Of a DNA stretch of 9,434 nucleotides, positions 1 through 6,537 are shown piece by piece. This stretch comes from UBA1367 sp040268355. GTDB taxonomy: Bacteria; Actinomycetota; Coriobacteriia; Coriobacteriales; Atopobiaceae. Position numbers and translations under genes: made by a program. The DNA is taken from contig JAWRIT010000022.1 in the NCBI GenBank assembly GCA_040268355.1, positions 1 to 9,434 on the forward strand. The letters are read 5' to 3'. The notes under the pieces are model-generated. The model was not told where the DNA came from, did not search any database, and was given only the letters and a program-made list of their open reading frames with translations. How positions within the stretch are numbered: position 1 is the first letter of the stretch; each line of letters starts with the position of its first letter.

Positions 1-393
1 CTTGTTGAGGGCGTTGGTCACCGTGGCGTCCACCTTGCCGGCCATGGCCAGCTCGATGACCTTCTTGACACTCTGGAACGCGGCATTGCCGCCTTCCACG
101 GAGACCTCACCGATCCTGAATGCGGACACGTCCTCGATGAGGTCAAGCTGATACACGTCGATGGTGCCCGCCTCAAAGACAGCTTCGTCGACGCTCGAGA
201 CGGGATTGATCACGATCTCGGGATGCCCGACGAAGCCCTTCGCCTGCTCGAGCATCTTGGCGTCACCCACCACGAGAGGGCGGCAGCGCTCGTACAGCGT
301 GGCGTCGGCAAGCGCCTTGACGGTGATCTCAGGGCCATTGCCCGCCGGGTCGCCCATGGTGATGCCTACGATGGGAAGCTCCGCTGCGACCAT
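1..393 (-). CDS. pdxA2: PdxA-family 4-phospho-acid dehydrogenase, probably PdxA2 type (partial, N-terminal 131 residues)
   Basis: This frame, read by me from the ATG at 393 leftwards, stays open to the window edge, so only the N-terminal 131 residues are visible (the family is about 330). Residues 8-19 carry the PdxA signature in the form GITMGDPAGNGPEI, with Asn where Ile is usual, followed by a Rossmann-like start. PdxA proteins are metal-dependent NAD(P) dehydrogenases that oxidise a hydroxyl next to a carboxylated carbon; the beta-keto product then loses CO2. True PdxA makes vitamin B6. Members encoded next to DUF1537 kinases (PdxA2) instead oxidise 4-phospho-D-threonate or 4-phospho-D-erythronate to dihydroxyacetone phosphate, and that context applies here. 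The start is supported by a strong AAAGGAG (404-410 on the minus strand) ten bases upstream, lying inside the end of the aldolase gene; the two genes are 2 bp apart, so translational coupling is likely. The substrate assignment is inference; the family assignment is firm. Confidence -1.
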   Translation of the reverse strand, partial: MVAAELPIVGITMGDPAGNGPEITVKALADATLYERCRPLVVGDAKMLEQAKGFVGHPEIVINPVSSVDEAVFEAGTIDVYQLDLIEDVSAFRIGEVSVEGGNAAFQSVKKVIELAMAGKVDATVTNALNK

Positions 394-395
394 TG

Positions 396-1295
396 CTAGC
401 ACACTCCTTTCGCGCGGTCAGCCTGCACAACCTGTTTGAGCAGTTCCATGCCCTCGTCGCAGAGCTGGTTGAACGGCGCCCGGCACGAGCCCACGGGGTG
501 CCCAAGCAGATTGACCGCATTCTTGATAATGGTGTTGGGGTTGCCGTGTGCGAACACGCTCCTGAGTGGCGCCACGGCGTCCTGACAGGCCTGGGCTGCC
601 TCGATGTCCCCTGCCTTCCAGTGCTCGTAGATGCCCACCATGTTCTTGGGATACACGTTGGCGCACCCCGCGATGCTGCCCGCCGCACCATTTTGCAGGG
701 CACGCAGGATGAGGGCGTCGTTGCCCGACAGCACGGCGAAGTCACGATCTGCCGTCAGGTCGAGATAGGCCTTGAGGTTGTCCCAGTCGCCCGAGGAGTC
801 CTTCGCGCCCACGATGGTGTCTACCTCGGAGAGACGAGCGACCGTCTGGGGCTCGAGCGCGTTCCCGGTGCGCATGGGGATGTTGTAGAGCACGATGGGC
901 AGATCGACCGCCGCGGCCACCGCCTCGTAGTGGGCGATGAGCTCGGCCTGGCTGGCTTTGGCGAACGACGGAGTGATGATGCTGAGCACATCGGCGCCCA
1001 GGTCGGCGGCCATCTTGGACTGCTCGATGGTCTCCTTGGTGGAGATGCAGCCCGTGCCCGCATACACCGGAACGCGACCGGCGACCTGATCGATGACGGT
1101 CTCAAGCACCAGACGCTTGTCCGCGGCGTCTAGGATGTAGCCCTCGCCGTTGGTGCCAAAGCAGAAGATGGCGTGGATGCCGGCGTCGATCTGGCGATCG
1201 ACCTGGCGACGAAGCTCCTCGACGTTGACGGACTCGTCCTCGTGCATGGGGGTGACGATGGGAACGATGATCCCGTGGATGGTGACGTCTCTCAT
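396..1295 (-). CDS. DapA/NAL-superfamily class I aldolase (dihydrodipicolinate synthase family protein)
   Basis: A complete 299-residue protein, the usual length for this TIM-barrel family. Members form a Schiff base between an active-site lysine and pyruvate (or a 2-oxo acid) and add or release an aldehyde. Visible landmarks are GTNGEG at 47-52, YNIPMRTG with Tyr137 and Arg142, the Schiff-base Lys165 in VGAKDSSGD, and GCANVYP at 210-216. Compared with E. coli DapA, Thr44 is kept (Thr48) but Thr45 is Asn49, and the segment holding the relay Tyr107 reads TPSF (108-111), giving Phe111. This makes true lysine-pathway DapA unlikely and favours a catabolic 2-oxo-acid aldolase, such as a 2-keto-3-deoxy-acid or 4-hydroxy-2-oxo-acid aldolase. 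It lies third in the minus-strand operon, 33 bp after the alcohol dehydrogenase; a GAGGG lies 10 bases before the ATG. In a DUF1537/PdxA2 cluster a second, retro-aldol branch yielding pyruvate plus an aldehyde is plausible. Its substrate cannot be read from sequence. Confidence -1.
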   Translation of the reverse strand: MRDVTIHGIIVPIVTPMHEDESVNVEELRRQVDRQIDAGIHAIFCFGTNGEGYILDAADKRLVLETVIDQVAGRVPVYAGTGCISTKETIEQSKMAADLGADVLSIITPSFAKASQAELIAHYEAVAAAVDLPIVLYNIPMRTGNALEPQTVARLSEVDTIVGAKDSSGDWDNLKAYLDLTADRDFAVLSGNDALILRALQNGAAGSIAGCANVYPKNMVGIYEHWKAGDIEAAQACQDAVAPLRSVFAHGNPNTIIKNAVNLLGHPVGSCRAPFNQLCDEGMELLKQVVQADRAKGVC

Positions 1296-1328
1296 GTGCT
1301 CTCTTCCCTCGGTTAGTCCGTAATCCGT

Positions 1329-2483
1329 CTACATGATCTGCTGGTAGATGGCACGCGCGTCATCTGCCGTGAGCTCGCGCACGTTGTTGTCGAGCAGACG
1401 GCGCTGCTCAAGGCCGTTCTCGACGAGCCACTCAAGGTCGGCGTCCTCCACGCCCAGCTGCCGGACGCTGGTGGGGATGTCGAGGTGACGCACGATCTGG
1501 TCGAGCAGGTCGACCAGGGCCTCAGCCTTGGCGTCGGTCCCCTCGGCCTCGCCACGGACGCACTGGTCGTAGGCATTGGCCAGACGCTCCTTGATGGCCG
1601 GCTGGTTGAAGCGCATGACGGGCACCAGCAGCATGGCGTTGGAGACGCCGTGGGCGATGTGGTAGCGCCCGCCCAGCGGGTATGACAGGCCGTGGACCGC
1701 CGTCGTTCCCGACGCGGTGATGGCGATGCCCGCGTAGAAGCTGGCGAGCTGCATGGCACGCTTGGCCTCCACGGCATCGCGGTCGTCACAGGCCTCGACC
1801 AGGTTGTTGAGGATGAGATCCAGGGCGTGGAGCGCGAAGGTGTCCGAGAAGGGGTTGGCCTTGACGCAGGTGTAGCACTCGATGGCGTGACAGAGGGCGT
1901 CGATGCCCGTGCTGGCCGCAATGGGTCGCGGCAGGTCCTTGATCATCGTGTCGTCGAGGATGACGGCATCGGCGATGAGGTCGTCGTTGACGATGCCGAT
2001 CTTCACGGCCTTCTCGGGCACGGCCACGATCGCGTTGGGCGTCGCCTCCGCACCGGTGCCAGCGGTGGTCGGCACCATGAGGGTCTTCACCTGCTTGTGA
2101 GCGAGGCCGGGATGGTCGAGCAGGTCCTTGACGACATAGTCGTCGGTGGCGAGCACGCTGATGAGCTTGGCCGCGTCCATGACCGACCCGCCACCGATGG
2201 CGACGATCATGTCGGCACCCATGTCACGGAACTCGTCCACCACGTCCTGGACGGCCAGGTAGCTGGGCTCGGGCGGCACGTTCTTGATGACCTCGACGTC
2301 AAGTCCCAGCTCGGCGAGGGCGTCCATCGCGGGTGCACACAGGCCGCTATCGAGCAGAAACGTATCGGTGACGACGCAAGCCTTCGTCGCACCGAAGTCA
2401 CGAGCCACCTGCGACACCTTGGACAGGGCATCCTTGCCCGAATAGACCACCTTGGGGAGCTTGAGCACATACGATTCCAGCAT
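1329..2483 (-). CDS. Iron-containing (type III) alcohol dehydrogenase
   Basis: A complete 384-residue protein of the FucO/DhaT/AdhB family, cytosolic NAD(P)H-dependent enzymes that interconvert short alcohols or diols with aldehydes. The N-terminal dinucleotide-binding half shows the GGGS turn at 97-100 and PTTAGTGAE at 138-146. The C-terminal helical half has all four expected metal ligands: Asp195 and His199 in DALCHAIE, His264 in VHGLSYPLGG, and His278 in HIAHG. The spacing matches FucO (Asp196, His200, His263, His277). It is second in the operon: the ATG is 14 bases past the kinase stop codon and a GGAAGG abuts that stop, so the two are surely co-transcribed. In a fermentative cell it could reduce an aldehyde released by the neighbouring aldolase and re-oxidise the NADH made by the PdxA2-like step; this redox role is inference. 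The alternative is oxidation of a polyol or hydroxy acid as the first pathway step. Family certain, substrate unknown. Confidence -1.
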   Translation of the reverse strand: MLESYVLKLPKVVYSGKDALSKVSQVARDFGATKACVVTDTFLLDSGLCAPAMDALAELGLDVEVIKNVPPEPSYLAVQDVVDEFRDMGADMIVAIGGGSVMDAAKLISVLATDDYVVKDLLDHPGLAHKQVKTLMVPTTAGTGAEATPNAIVAVPEKAVKIGIVNDDLIADAVILDDTMIKDLPRPIAASTGIDALCHAIECYTCVKANPFSDTFALHALDLILNNLVEACDDRDAVEAKRAMQLASFYAGIAITASGTTAVHGLSYPLGGRYHIAHGVSNAMLLVPVMRFNQPAIKERLANAYDQCVRGEAEGTDAKAEALVDLLDQIVRHLDIPTSVRQLGVEDADLEWLVENGLEQRRLLDNNVRELTADDARAIYQQIM

Positions 2484-2497
2484 GATGATTTCCTTCC

Positions 2498-3727
2498 TTA
2501 CTCGTTGCCGATTTCGGCAAGTCGCAGGAACAGGTCCCGCGAACCAAATCCACCCGACTTGGAGAGCACGCAGATACGGCCGTCACCGACCGCAACCTCG
2601 GTCGCAACGATGCCCCGGTCAGCCTCGCCCAGCAGCCTCACGCGGTTGGTACCCAGCTGTTCCAAGAGTGACAGCAGCACGTCGCCACCGGTAGTGAGCA
2701 CGCGACCATATGGGTGCGCCACGCACAGCTCCGCCAGGAACCTACCGAGCGAAGCCGAGATGGCCTCCCGGCGCTGTGCGACGACGTCGCTCGGGGTGGA
2801 CGGGTCGAAGTCGGTCGCGTCGACCACCGTGAGCGGCGCCTGATCCCACTGCTCCACGATACCTGCGCACAGCTCGCGACCGGCCGCAGTGCGAAGCCAC
2901 GTGTCATCGATCTTCTCGTCCTCCGAGATGTGGATATACGGACACCCTGCCTCACGTGCCGCTACGCACTGTCCGGCAGTCACCGCGTTGACGCTTCCGC
3001 AAAAGGCGAGCAATCCTCCATCGCCTTCCCACATAAGCCCGCTCGACGGGGCGACTCCCAAGGCACGGGCAAGGGCACGGGAGAGCCCCGCGCAGCCAGC
3101 AAGAACGAGACGATCGCTACCAAGATCGATCAGCTCGCGCGCGCGACGATCGACCTCCTCCTCCGTCGTGGCATCGTAGACGGCGATGCCCTTGAAGTCG
3201 ACGGGAGCAGGCTCGCCCTCGCCCACCGTCAGCACCGGCACGTCGCACTGCTGACGGAGAAGGGCGCGCACGTCCGAGGTCGCGACCGCCTCGAAGGGAT
3301 CGCACCCAAAGGAGCTCTCGCTGACAGGGACGCCGTCGACGCAGTGAATGCCCCCGTTGGTGGTCCTTCCCATGGCCGGCCAGGCGGCAATGAAGTGGAC
3401 GCAGGTCCTGCCGCACCGCTCCCACAGGGCGCTCAGCTCGGCACCCACGTTGCCGCGCAAGACGGAGTCGGTCTTCTTGAACAGGATGCGGACGTGAGCA
3501 TCACACGCTGCCTCGACGATGCTTGACACGCGCAGGAACGCCCCCAACGCGCTCAGGTGACGCGTGTCGGCATTGATGGCGACCAGCCGCGCACCGCCCA
3601 CAAACGACTCGGCAGTGACAGGGCTGTCCCCGACCGAGGTGACGACCTCGACACCGAGACGCACGAAGGGAGCGGCGGCATCAAAGGTGCCGGTGAGATC
3701 GTCAGAGACAAGCAGCATGTCTGTCAT
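2498..3727 (-). CDS. Four-carbon acid sugar kinase (DUF1537 / DtnK-DenK-OtnK family)
   Basis: A 409-residue protein, within the family's usual 400-480. DUF1537 proteins are ATP-dependent kinases of acid sugars; characterised members phosphorylate D-threonate, D-erythronate or 3-oxo-tetronates at O4. The N-terminal substrate domain starts with DDLTG (9-13) and has KKTDSVLRGN (84-93), a variant of the usual KKIDSTLRGN. The C-terminal nucleotide domain has GSVN (244-247), TTGGD (345-349) and SKSGGFGS (389-396). The reading frame is open upstream to an ATG at 3829, but that extension would overlap the divergent regulator's upstream frame, is not family-like, and lacks a good ribosome site. The ATG at 3727 has GGGGAGG six bases upstream and puts DDLTG at the expected place, so I use it. 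It is the first gene of the operon and is followed closely by the Fe-alcohol dehydrogenase. Pairing with the PdxA-family gene points to 4-phospho-threonate/erythronate chemistry; which isomer is used is not visible. Confidence -1.
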   Translation of the reverse strand: MTDMLLVSDDLTGTFDAAAPFVRLGVEVVTSVGDSPVTAESFVGGARLVAINADTRHLSALGAFLRVSSIVEAACDAHVRILFKKTDSVLRGNVGAELSALWERCGRTCVHFIAAWPAMGRTTNGGIHCVDGVPVSESSFGCDPFEAVATSDVRALLRQQCDVPVLTVGEGEPAPVDFKGIAVYDATTEEEVDRRARELIDLGSDRLVLAGCAGLSRALARALGVAPSSGLMWEGDGGLLAFCGSVNAVTAGQCVAAREAGCPYIHISEDEKIDDTWLRTAAGRELCAGIVEQWDQAPLTVVDATDFDPSTPSDVVAQRREAISASLGRFLAELCVAHPYGRVLTTGGDVLLSLLEQLGTNRVRLLGEADRGIVATEVAVGDGRICVLSKSGGFGSRDLFLRLAEIGNE

Positions 3728-3805
3728 CGAGCACCTCCCCTCGCGCCGTTGTACGAGATTGTCAGTCGGGAGCCGTTCGCCCTCCAGACGCGCATCATGA
3801 GCAAA

Positions 3806-3826
3806 AGTGTCCATTTTTGAAACACT
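3806..3826. repeat. Inverted repeat AGTGT-N11-ACACT, candidate operator
   Basis: Perfect 5-bp arms (AGTGT 3806-3810; ACACT 3822-3826) flank an AT-rich 11-base centre containing a run of five T. The 21-bp span fits two adjacent major grooves and so a dimeric helix-turn-helix protein. It sits directly upstream of the TATCAT box that could serve the regulator gene and about 80 bp upstream of the kinase start. Short arms can arise by chance, so this stays a candidate. Confidence -1.
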
Positions 3827-3843
3827 CATGCCCTATCATCGTC

Positions 3844-3856
3844 TGTGTACGACACA
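3844..3856. repeat. Inverted repeat TGTGT-ACG-ACACA, candidate operator
   Basis: Perfect 5-bp arms with a 3-base spacer, lying between the TATCAT box and the regulator's ribosome site, where a bound protein would block or modulate its own transcription. The arms share GTGT/ACAC with the repeat at 3806-3826, but the spacing differs (3 versus 11), so the two may not be the same kind of site. Confidence -1.
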
Positions 3857-3879
3857 CCCAACCCATCGGAAGGCCGGCC

Positions 3880-5652
3880 ATGCCGTCATCACGCGTGCTG
3901 CTCATTGCCCCCTATCCCGAGATGGAGCCCGTCGCCCTCGAGGTCGCCCGTGAGTTCCGCGACATGGACCTCACTGTGCTCGTCGGAGACCTTGAGAGCG
4001 GGCTTGCTGCGACGCTCTCGTCCTACCATGCCAACTACGACGTGATCATCTCGCGGGGTGGTACGGCCCAGGTGCTCGAGGAGCAGATCAGCCTTCCCGT
4101 CATCGAGATCGAGCTCTCCGCGCTTGACGTCATGCGCCAGATTCGAGCGCTCAAGCTGGAAGGGTCACGTATCGCCGTCGTGGGGTTCACCAACACCATA
4201 GGTGGCCTCGAGCGGGCGCGGGAGCTCTTTTCGGCGCAGTTGGACTTTTTTGGCATCGACTTTGCCGACGAAGCGGCGCTTGCCGTGCGCGCGATCCGCA
4301 GCGGAGGGTACGACCACGTGCTCTGCGACAACATCTCGCACGAGGTCGCTCGTGAGATGGGCATTTCCGCCCACTTGCTCGCCTCGGGCGCGGACAGCAT
4401 CAGGAGCGCCTTCGAGCTGGCCGTCTTCTATTGCGCGCACTGGCACCTCGAGCGCGAGCGCAGTCGCATGCTCTGGGACATCACTAGAAACCATGCCCGC
4501 AGCCTCGTTTTGTACCTGCATGGCGGCGGTCTCTTCTACTCCAACCTCAAAAGCGAAGACAGGGCGCTCTACCCATTCTTGGAGAGCCATCTCTATGACA
4601 CCCACGAGCGGCACCTCGTCTTTCGCAACGGAGGCATCGTATACAACGTGCGACCGTTTCAGATCACCTCGACCGAGGAACCTATCGTTGGGTTCTCGAT
4701 CAACGCGCATCGTGAGCCAGCGCTTGCCCATCCCGGCATCACGCACGAGAACGCCGAGGACGTGCGTGCGGCGGTGGCGTCAAGCTTCTTGGTGAGAGCC
4801 GGTTTTGACACAGGCTATGCCACCGTCATCGCAGAGGCCGCACAGGGGGCGAGGCCCGTCTTCGTACGCGGGGAGCCAGGGACCGGAAAGGCGCGCATCG
4901 CGCAACTCGTCTACCTCGCTTCCGACTACGTGACGACGCCGCTGGTGACGGTCGACCTCGAGCTCGTGGGAGAGCGGTGCATGCGCTACCTGACCGAGAG
5001 CTACCATTCGCCGCTCTACGAGGGGTCGCAAGCCATTCTGCTACGTGGTGTCCAGGCGCTCTCGGACACGAGATGGCGCACTCTGCTCGTCTCGCTCATG
5101 GAGAGCGGCGCCACCCGAAGGAACCTGATGCTCATCACCGGCAACGACAGCTCCTCCGGCGCCCAGTCGGAGGCCGGCATGGTGATGTCGGACCGCCTGA
5201 GATGTTTGGTGCTCGAGACCCGCGCGGTTCGAGAGGACGGAGAGGCGCTGCTCAACGCGGCGGATCGCTACCTTTCGAGCCTGCGCGACCCGAATGCTCC
5301 CGCCAGCCCCCCGATCTCCGCGGACGCCCAGGATCGCCTGCTTGCGGCAAGCTGGCCCTTCAACCACGCGCAGTTGGCCCGCGTGCTCGATCGGGCCCAT
5401 GCGCTTGCCGGCGATGAGACGGTCACCGCAGCGCAGCTGGCTCGCGCCGTCGGACATGAGGAGATCAGCGGTGCGTCGAGCGCGCTGCTCGATCGCGAGG
5501 GGATCGACCTGCTGAAGCCGCTTGCCAAGACCGAGCGCGAGATCGCCGCCCTGGCGGTCATGCGCTGTGAGGGCAACAAGAGCCTGGCCGCGCGGACGCT
5601 GGGCATCTCTCGGACGACGCTCTGGCGCCTACTGCGCGAGGAGGCGACCTGA
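3880..5652 (+). CDS. PrpR_N-type regulator with degenerate AAA+ domain and Fis-type HTH
   Basis: A 590-residue cytosolic transcription regulator. Residues about 5-190 match the PrpR N-terminal sensor fold (repeated alternating strands and helices, with ISRGGTA at 57-63 and AVVGFTNTI at 99-107), the domain that binds small carboxylates such as 2-methylcitrate in PrpR. Residues about 195-300 look PAS-like. Residues about 310-510 are an AAA+ core with Walker A GEPGTGK (331-337). The Walker B equivalent reads AILLRGV (385-391) with no Asp-Glu pair, and I see no GAFTGA loop, so sigma-54 remodelling is doubtful. Residues 565-587 form a Fis-like helix-turn-helix (GNKSLAARTLGISRTTLWRL). The frame opens at 3817, but the ATG at 3880 has GGAAGG six bases upstream and starts exactly at the domain (MPSSRVLLIAPYP), so I choose it. 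Divergent placement makes it the likely regulator of the acid-sugar operon, sensing the substrate or an intermediate. Its alternative role as a sigma-70-type activator or repressor is open. Confidence -1.
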   Translation: MPSSRVLLIAPYPEMEPVALEVAREFRDMDLTVLVGDLESGLAATLSSYHANYDVIISRGGTAQVLEEQISLPVIEIELSALDVMRQIRALKLEGSRIAVVGFTNTIGGLERARELFSAQLDFFGIDFADEAALAVRAIRSGGYDHVLCDNISHEVAREMGISAHLLASGADSIRSAFELAVFYCAHWHLERERSRMLWDITRNHARSLVLYLHGGGLFYSNLKSEDRALYPFLESHLYDTHERHLVFRNGGIVYNVRPFQITSTEEPIVGFSINAHREPALAHPGITHENAEDVRAAVASSFLVRAGFDTGYATVIAEAAQGARPVFVRGEPGTGKARIAQLVYLASDYVTTPLVTVDLELVGERCMRYLTESYHSPLYEGSQAILLRGVQALSDTRWRTLLVSLMESGATRRNLMLITGNDSSSGAQSEAGMVMSDRLRCLVLETRAVREDGEALLNAADRYLSSLRDPNAPASPPISADAQDRLLAASWPFNHAQLARVLDRAHALAGDETVTAAQLARAVGHEEISGASSALLDREGIDLLKPLAKTEREIAALAVMRCEGNKSLAARTLGISRTTLWRLLREEAT

Positions 5653-5700
5653 GGCCGCTCCCTCGCCCCAGCCGTCATACGACGAGACGGCACCATCCCT

Positions 5701-6393
5701 GACCGGGATCGCCTCGCCCGCGGCGCCCATTACGCCGAACTCGGCAGGACCCTGGTCATCTTCGTCTGCGAGTTCGATCCCTTTGAGCTCGGAAAGCGAG
5801 TCTATGTCGTGCGGCCTGCGGTTGGAGGATGCGATGCGCCCTTCGACGACGGCACGATGCGCGTGTTTCTCAACGCCTCTGGCGCAGCCGACGATCCGCC
5901 CTCCGGTGGGAGACTTCCTGCTTTCCTTTCTTATGTCGATGGCGGTACCATCAACAACGATGCGTGGATAGAGCGTCTTGACAGAGAGGTCAGGGCGCTC
6001 AACGCCGACAAGGGATGGAGGGAGACCGTGCTGAGCTTCGAGGGTTTGCTTGAGGAGAAGACATGGAAGGCCAGGCGCGATGCGATGGCCGAGGGCCTCG
6101 CCGAAGGTAGGGAAAAGGGCCTTCTCGCAGGAAGGGAGGAGGGCCTCATTGAAGGCCGGGCTGAGGGACGGGCCAAAGGCAGAGCCGAAGGCAGGATTGA
6201 AGGCAGGGCTGAAGGCAGAGCCGAAGGACGCAAGGAGGCCGCCCAGCTCGCCAAGAGACTGGCGCAGGCCCTGCGTGACGCGGGTCGCGATGACGAGCTA
6301 TTCGAGGCGATGACCGACGCCGAGACACAGGCCCGTTTGCTCGAGGAATTTGGTCTGCCGCAGACGATCGCACCCCAAGAAGAGGCCCACTGA
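5701..6393 (+). pseudogene. Truncated Rpn/PD-(D/E)XK nuclease transposase-family protein (pseudogene)
   Basis: The frame is open from 5653, right after the regulator's stop, to the TGA at 6391-6393. Similarity to Rpn-family recombination-promoting nucleases/putative transposases begins about 5701 with RGAHYAEL, then VIFVCEFDPF and KRVYVV, then a Phe-Leu-Asn-rich strand (MRVFLNASG), AFLSYVDGG, and a charged C-terminal helix. Intact relatives are about 280-330 residues, with roughly 100 N-terminal residues that carry the start of the nuclease fold; these are absent. The only in-frame starts are poor (GTG at 5809, mid-domain, no ribosome site), so I call a pseudogene. Around 5686-5705 the bases could be read as a decayed HHSLIDRD-like motif after small indels, which would put the break there; this is speculative. 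The protein ends in a tetrapeptide repeat, annotated separately. Rpn proteins promote RecA-independent recombination; this copy is probably inert. Confidence -1.
6091..6234 (+). repeat. Twelve tandem 12-bp units encoding EGRA-like tetrapeptides
   Basis: Inside the Rpn remnant, 48 codons read as twelve four-residue units of the pattern (E/K/A)-G-(R/L)-X, ending EGRA EGRA EGRK. At DNA level the units are variants of GAAGGCAGGGCT, most alike between about 6148 and 6231, suggesting recent unit duplication by slippage. Such Glu/Gly/Arg/Ala repeats are typical of the C-terminal tail of Rpn-family proteins, where they form a charged helix. Copy number is likely to vary between strains. Confidence -1.
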
Positions 6394-6466
6394 CCCAACG
6401 ATCTGCCGCAGAGGGGCAGAATGGACGCTTTGACGCCTCGCTTCCCTGAATTGCCGGAAGCTACGG

Positions 6467-6472
6467 TATCAT
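6467..6472 (+). promoter_or_regulatory. Possible -10 element for the D-lactate dehydrogenase gene
   Basis: TATCAT matches the -10 consensus at five of six positions and lies about 65 bp upstream of the gene's ATG, in the most AT-rich stretch of this gap (a run of six T follows). No good -35 lies at 16-18 bp; TTGACG at 6430-6435 is too far. The same hexamer occurs before the regulator gene at 3834-3839. Weak evidence. Confidence -1.
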
Positions 6473-6537
6473 GTTTTTTGCATGTGACTGACCTGCAGTC
6501 CAGGCACTGTTCATCCGTATCGGCGAAAGGGTGCATG

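Larger units (their letters stand above)
3728..3879. promoter_or_regulatory. Divergent promoter/operator region between the kinase operon and its regulator
   Basis: These 152 bp lie between the divergent starts and are AT-richer than the genes around 3800-3840. Two inverted repeats with GTGT/ACAC arms stand out: AGTGT-N11-ACACT (3806-3826) and TGTGT-N3-ACACA (3844-3856), with centres 34 bp apart, roughly three helical turns. TGTACGA also occurs twice (3750-3756 and 3846-3852). On the plus strand, TATCAT (3834-3839) resembles a -10 box about 40 bp before the regulator start but has no convincing -35, as expected for an activator-dependent or weak promoter. Ribosome sites are clear on both sides: GGAAGG (3868-3873) for the regulator and GGGGAGG (3734-3740, minus) for the kinase. 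That the repeats bind the neighbouring regulator is inference. Confidence -1.

Noticed and set aside
1692..2843. A 383-codon open frame on the plus strand, antisense to the alcohol dehydrogenase and kinase.
   Set aside because: It lies opposite genes with full family motifs, has a Val/Gly/His/Arg-rich composition typical of GC-rich shadow frames, and no recognisable domain or ribosome site.
3801..3813. A possible sigma-54 -24/-12 promoter on the minus strand before the kinase (TGGACACTTTTGC).
   Set aside because: The GG and GC pairs are separated by 8 bases instead of the required 10, and the regulator lacks the parts needed to activate sigma-54. Only a mapped start site would revive this.
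3728..3829. An N-terminal extension of 34 residues for the kinase, and of 21 residues for the regulator (3817-3879).
   Set aside because: The two extensions would overlap each other head-to-head, match no family start, and would bury the regulatory gap; both internal ATGs have good ribosome sites.
6091..6234. The regular 12-bp units as a CRISPR array or intergenic satellite.
   Set aside because: The units are contiguous with no spacers and keep the reading frame of the Rpn tail, so they are coding repeats.
6403..6419. A small hairpin CTGCC-N7-GGCAG after the Rpn remnant as a terminator.
   Set aside because: A 5-bp stem without a T-run is expected by chance in GC-rich sequence.
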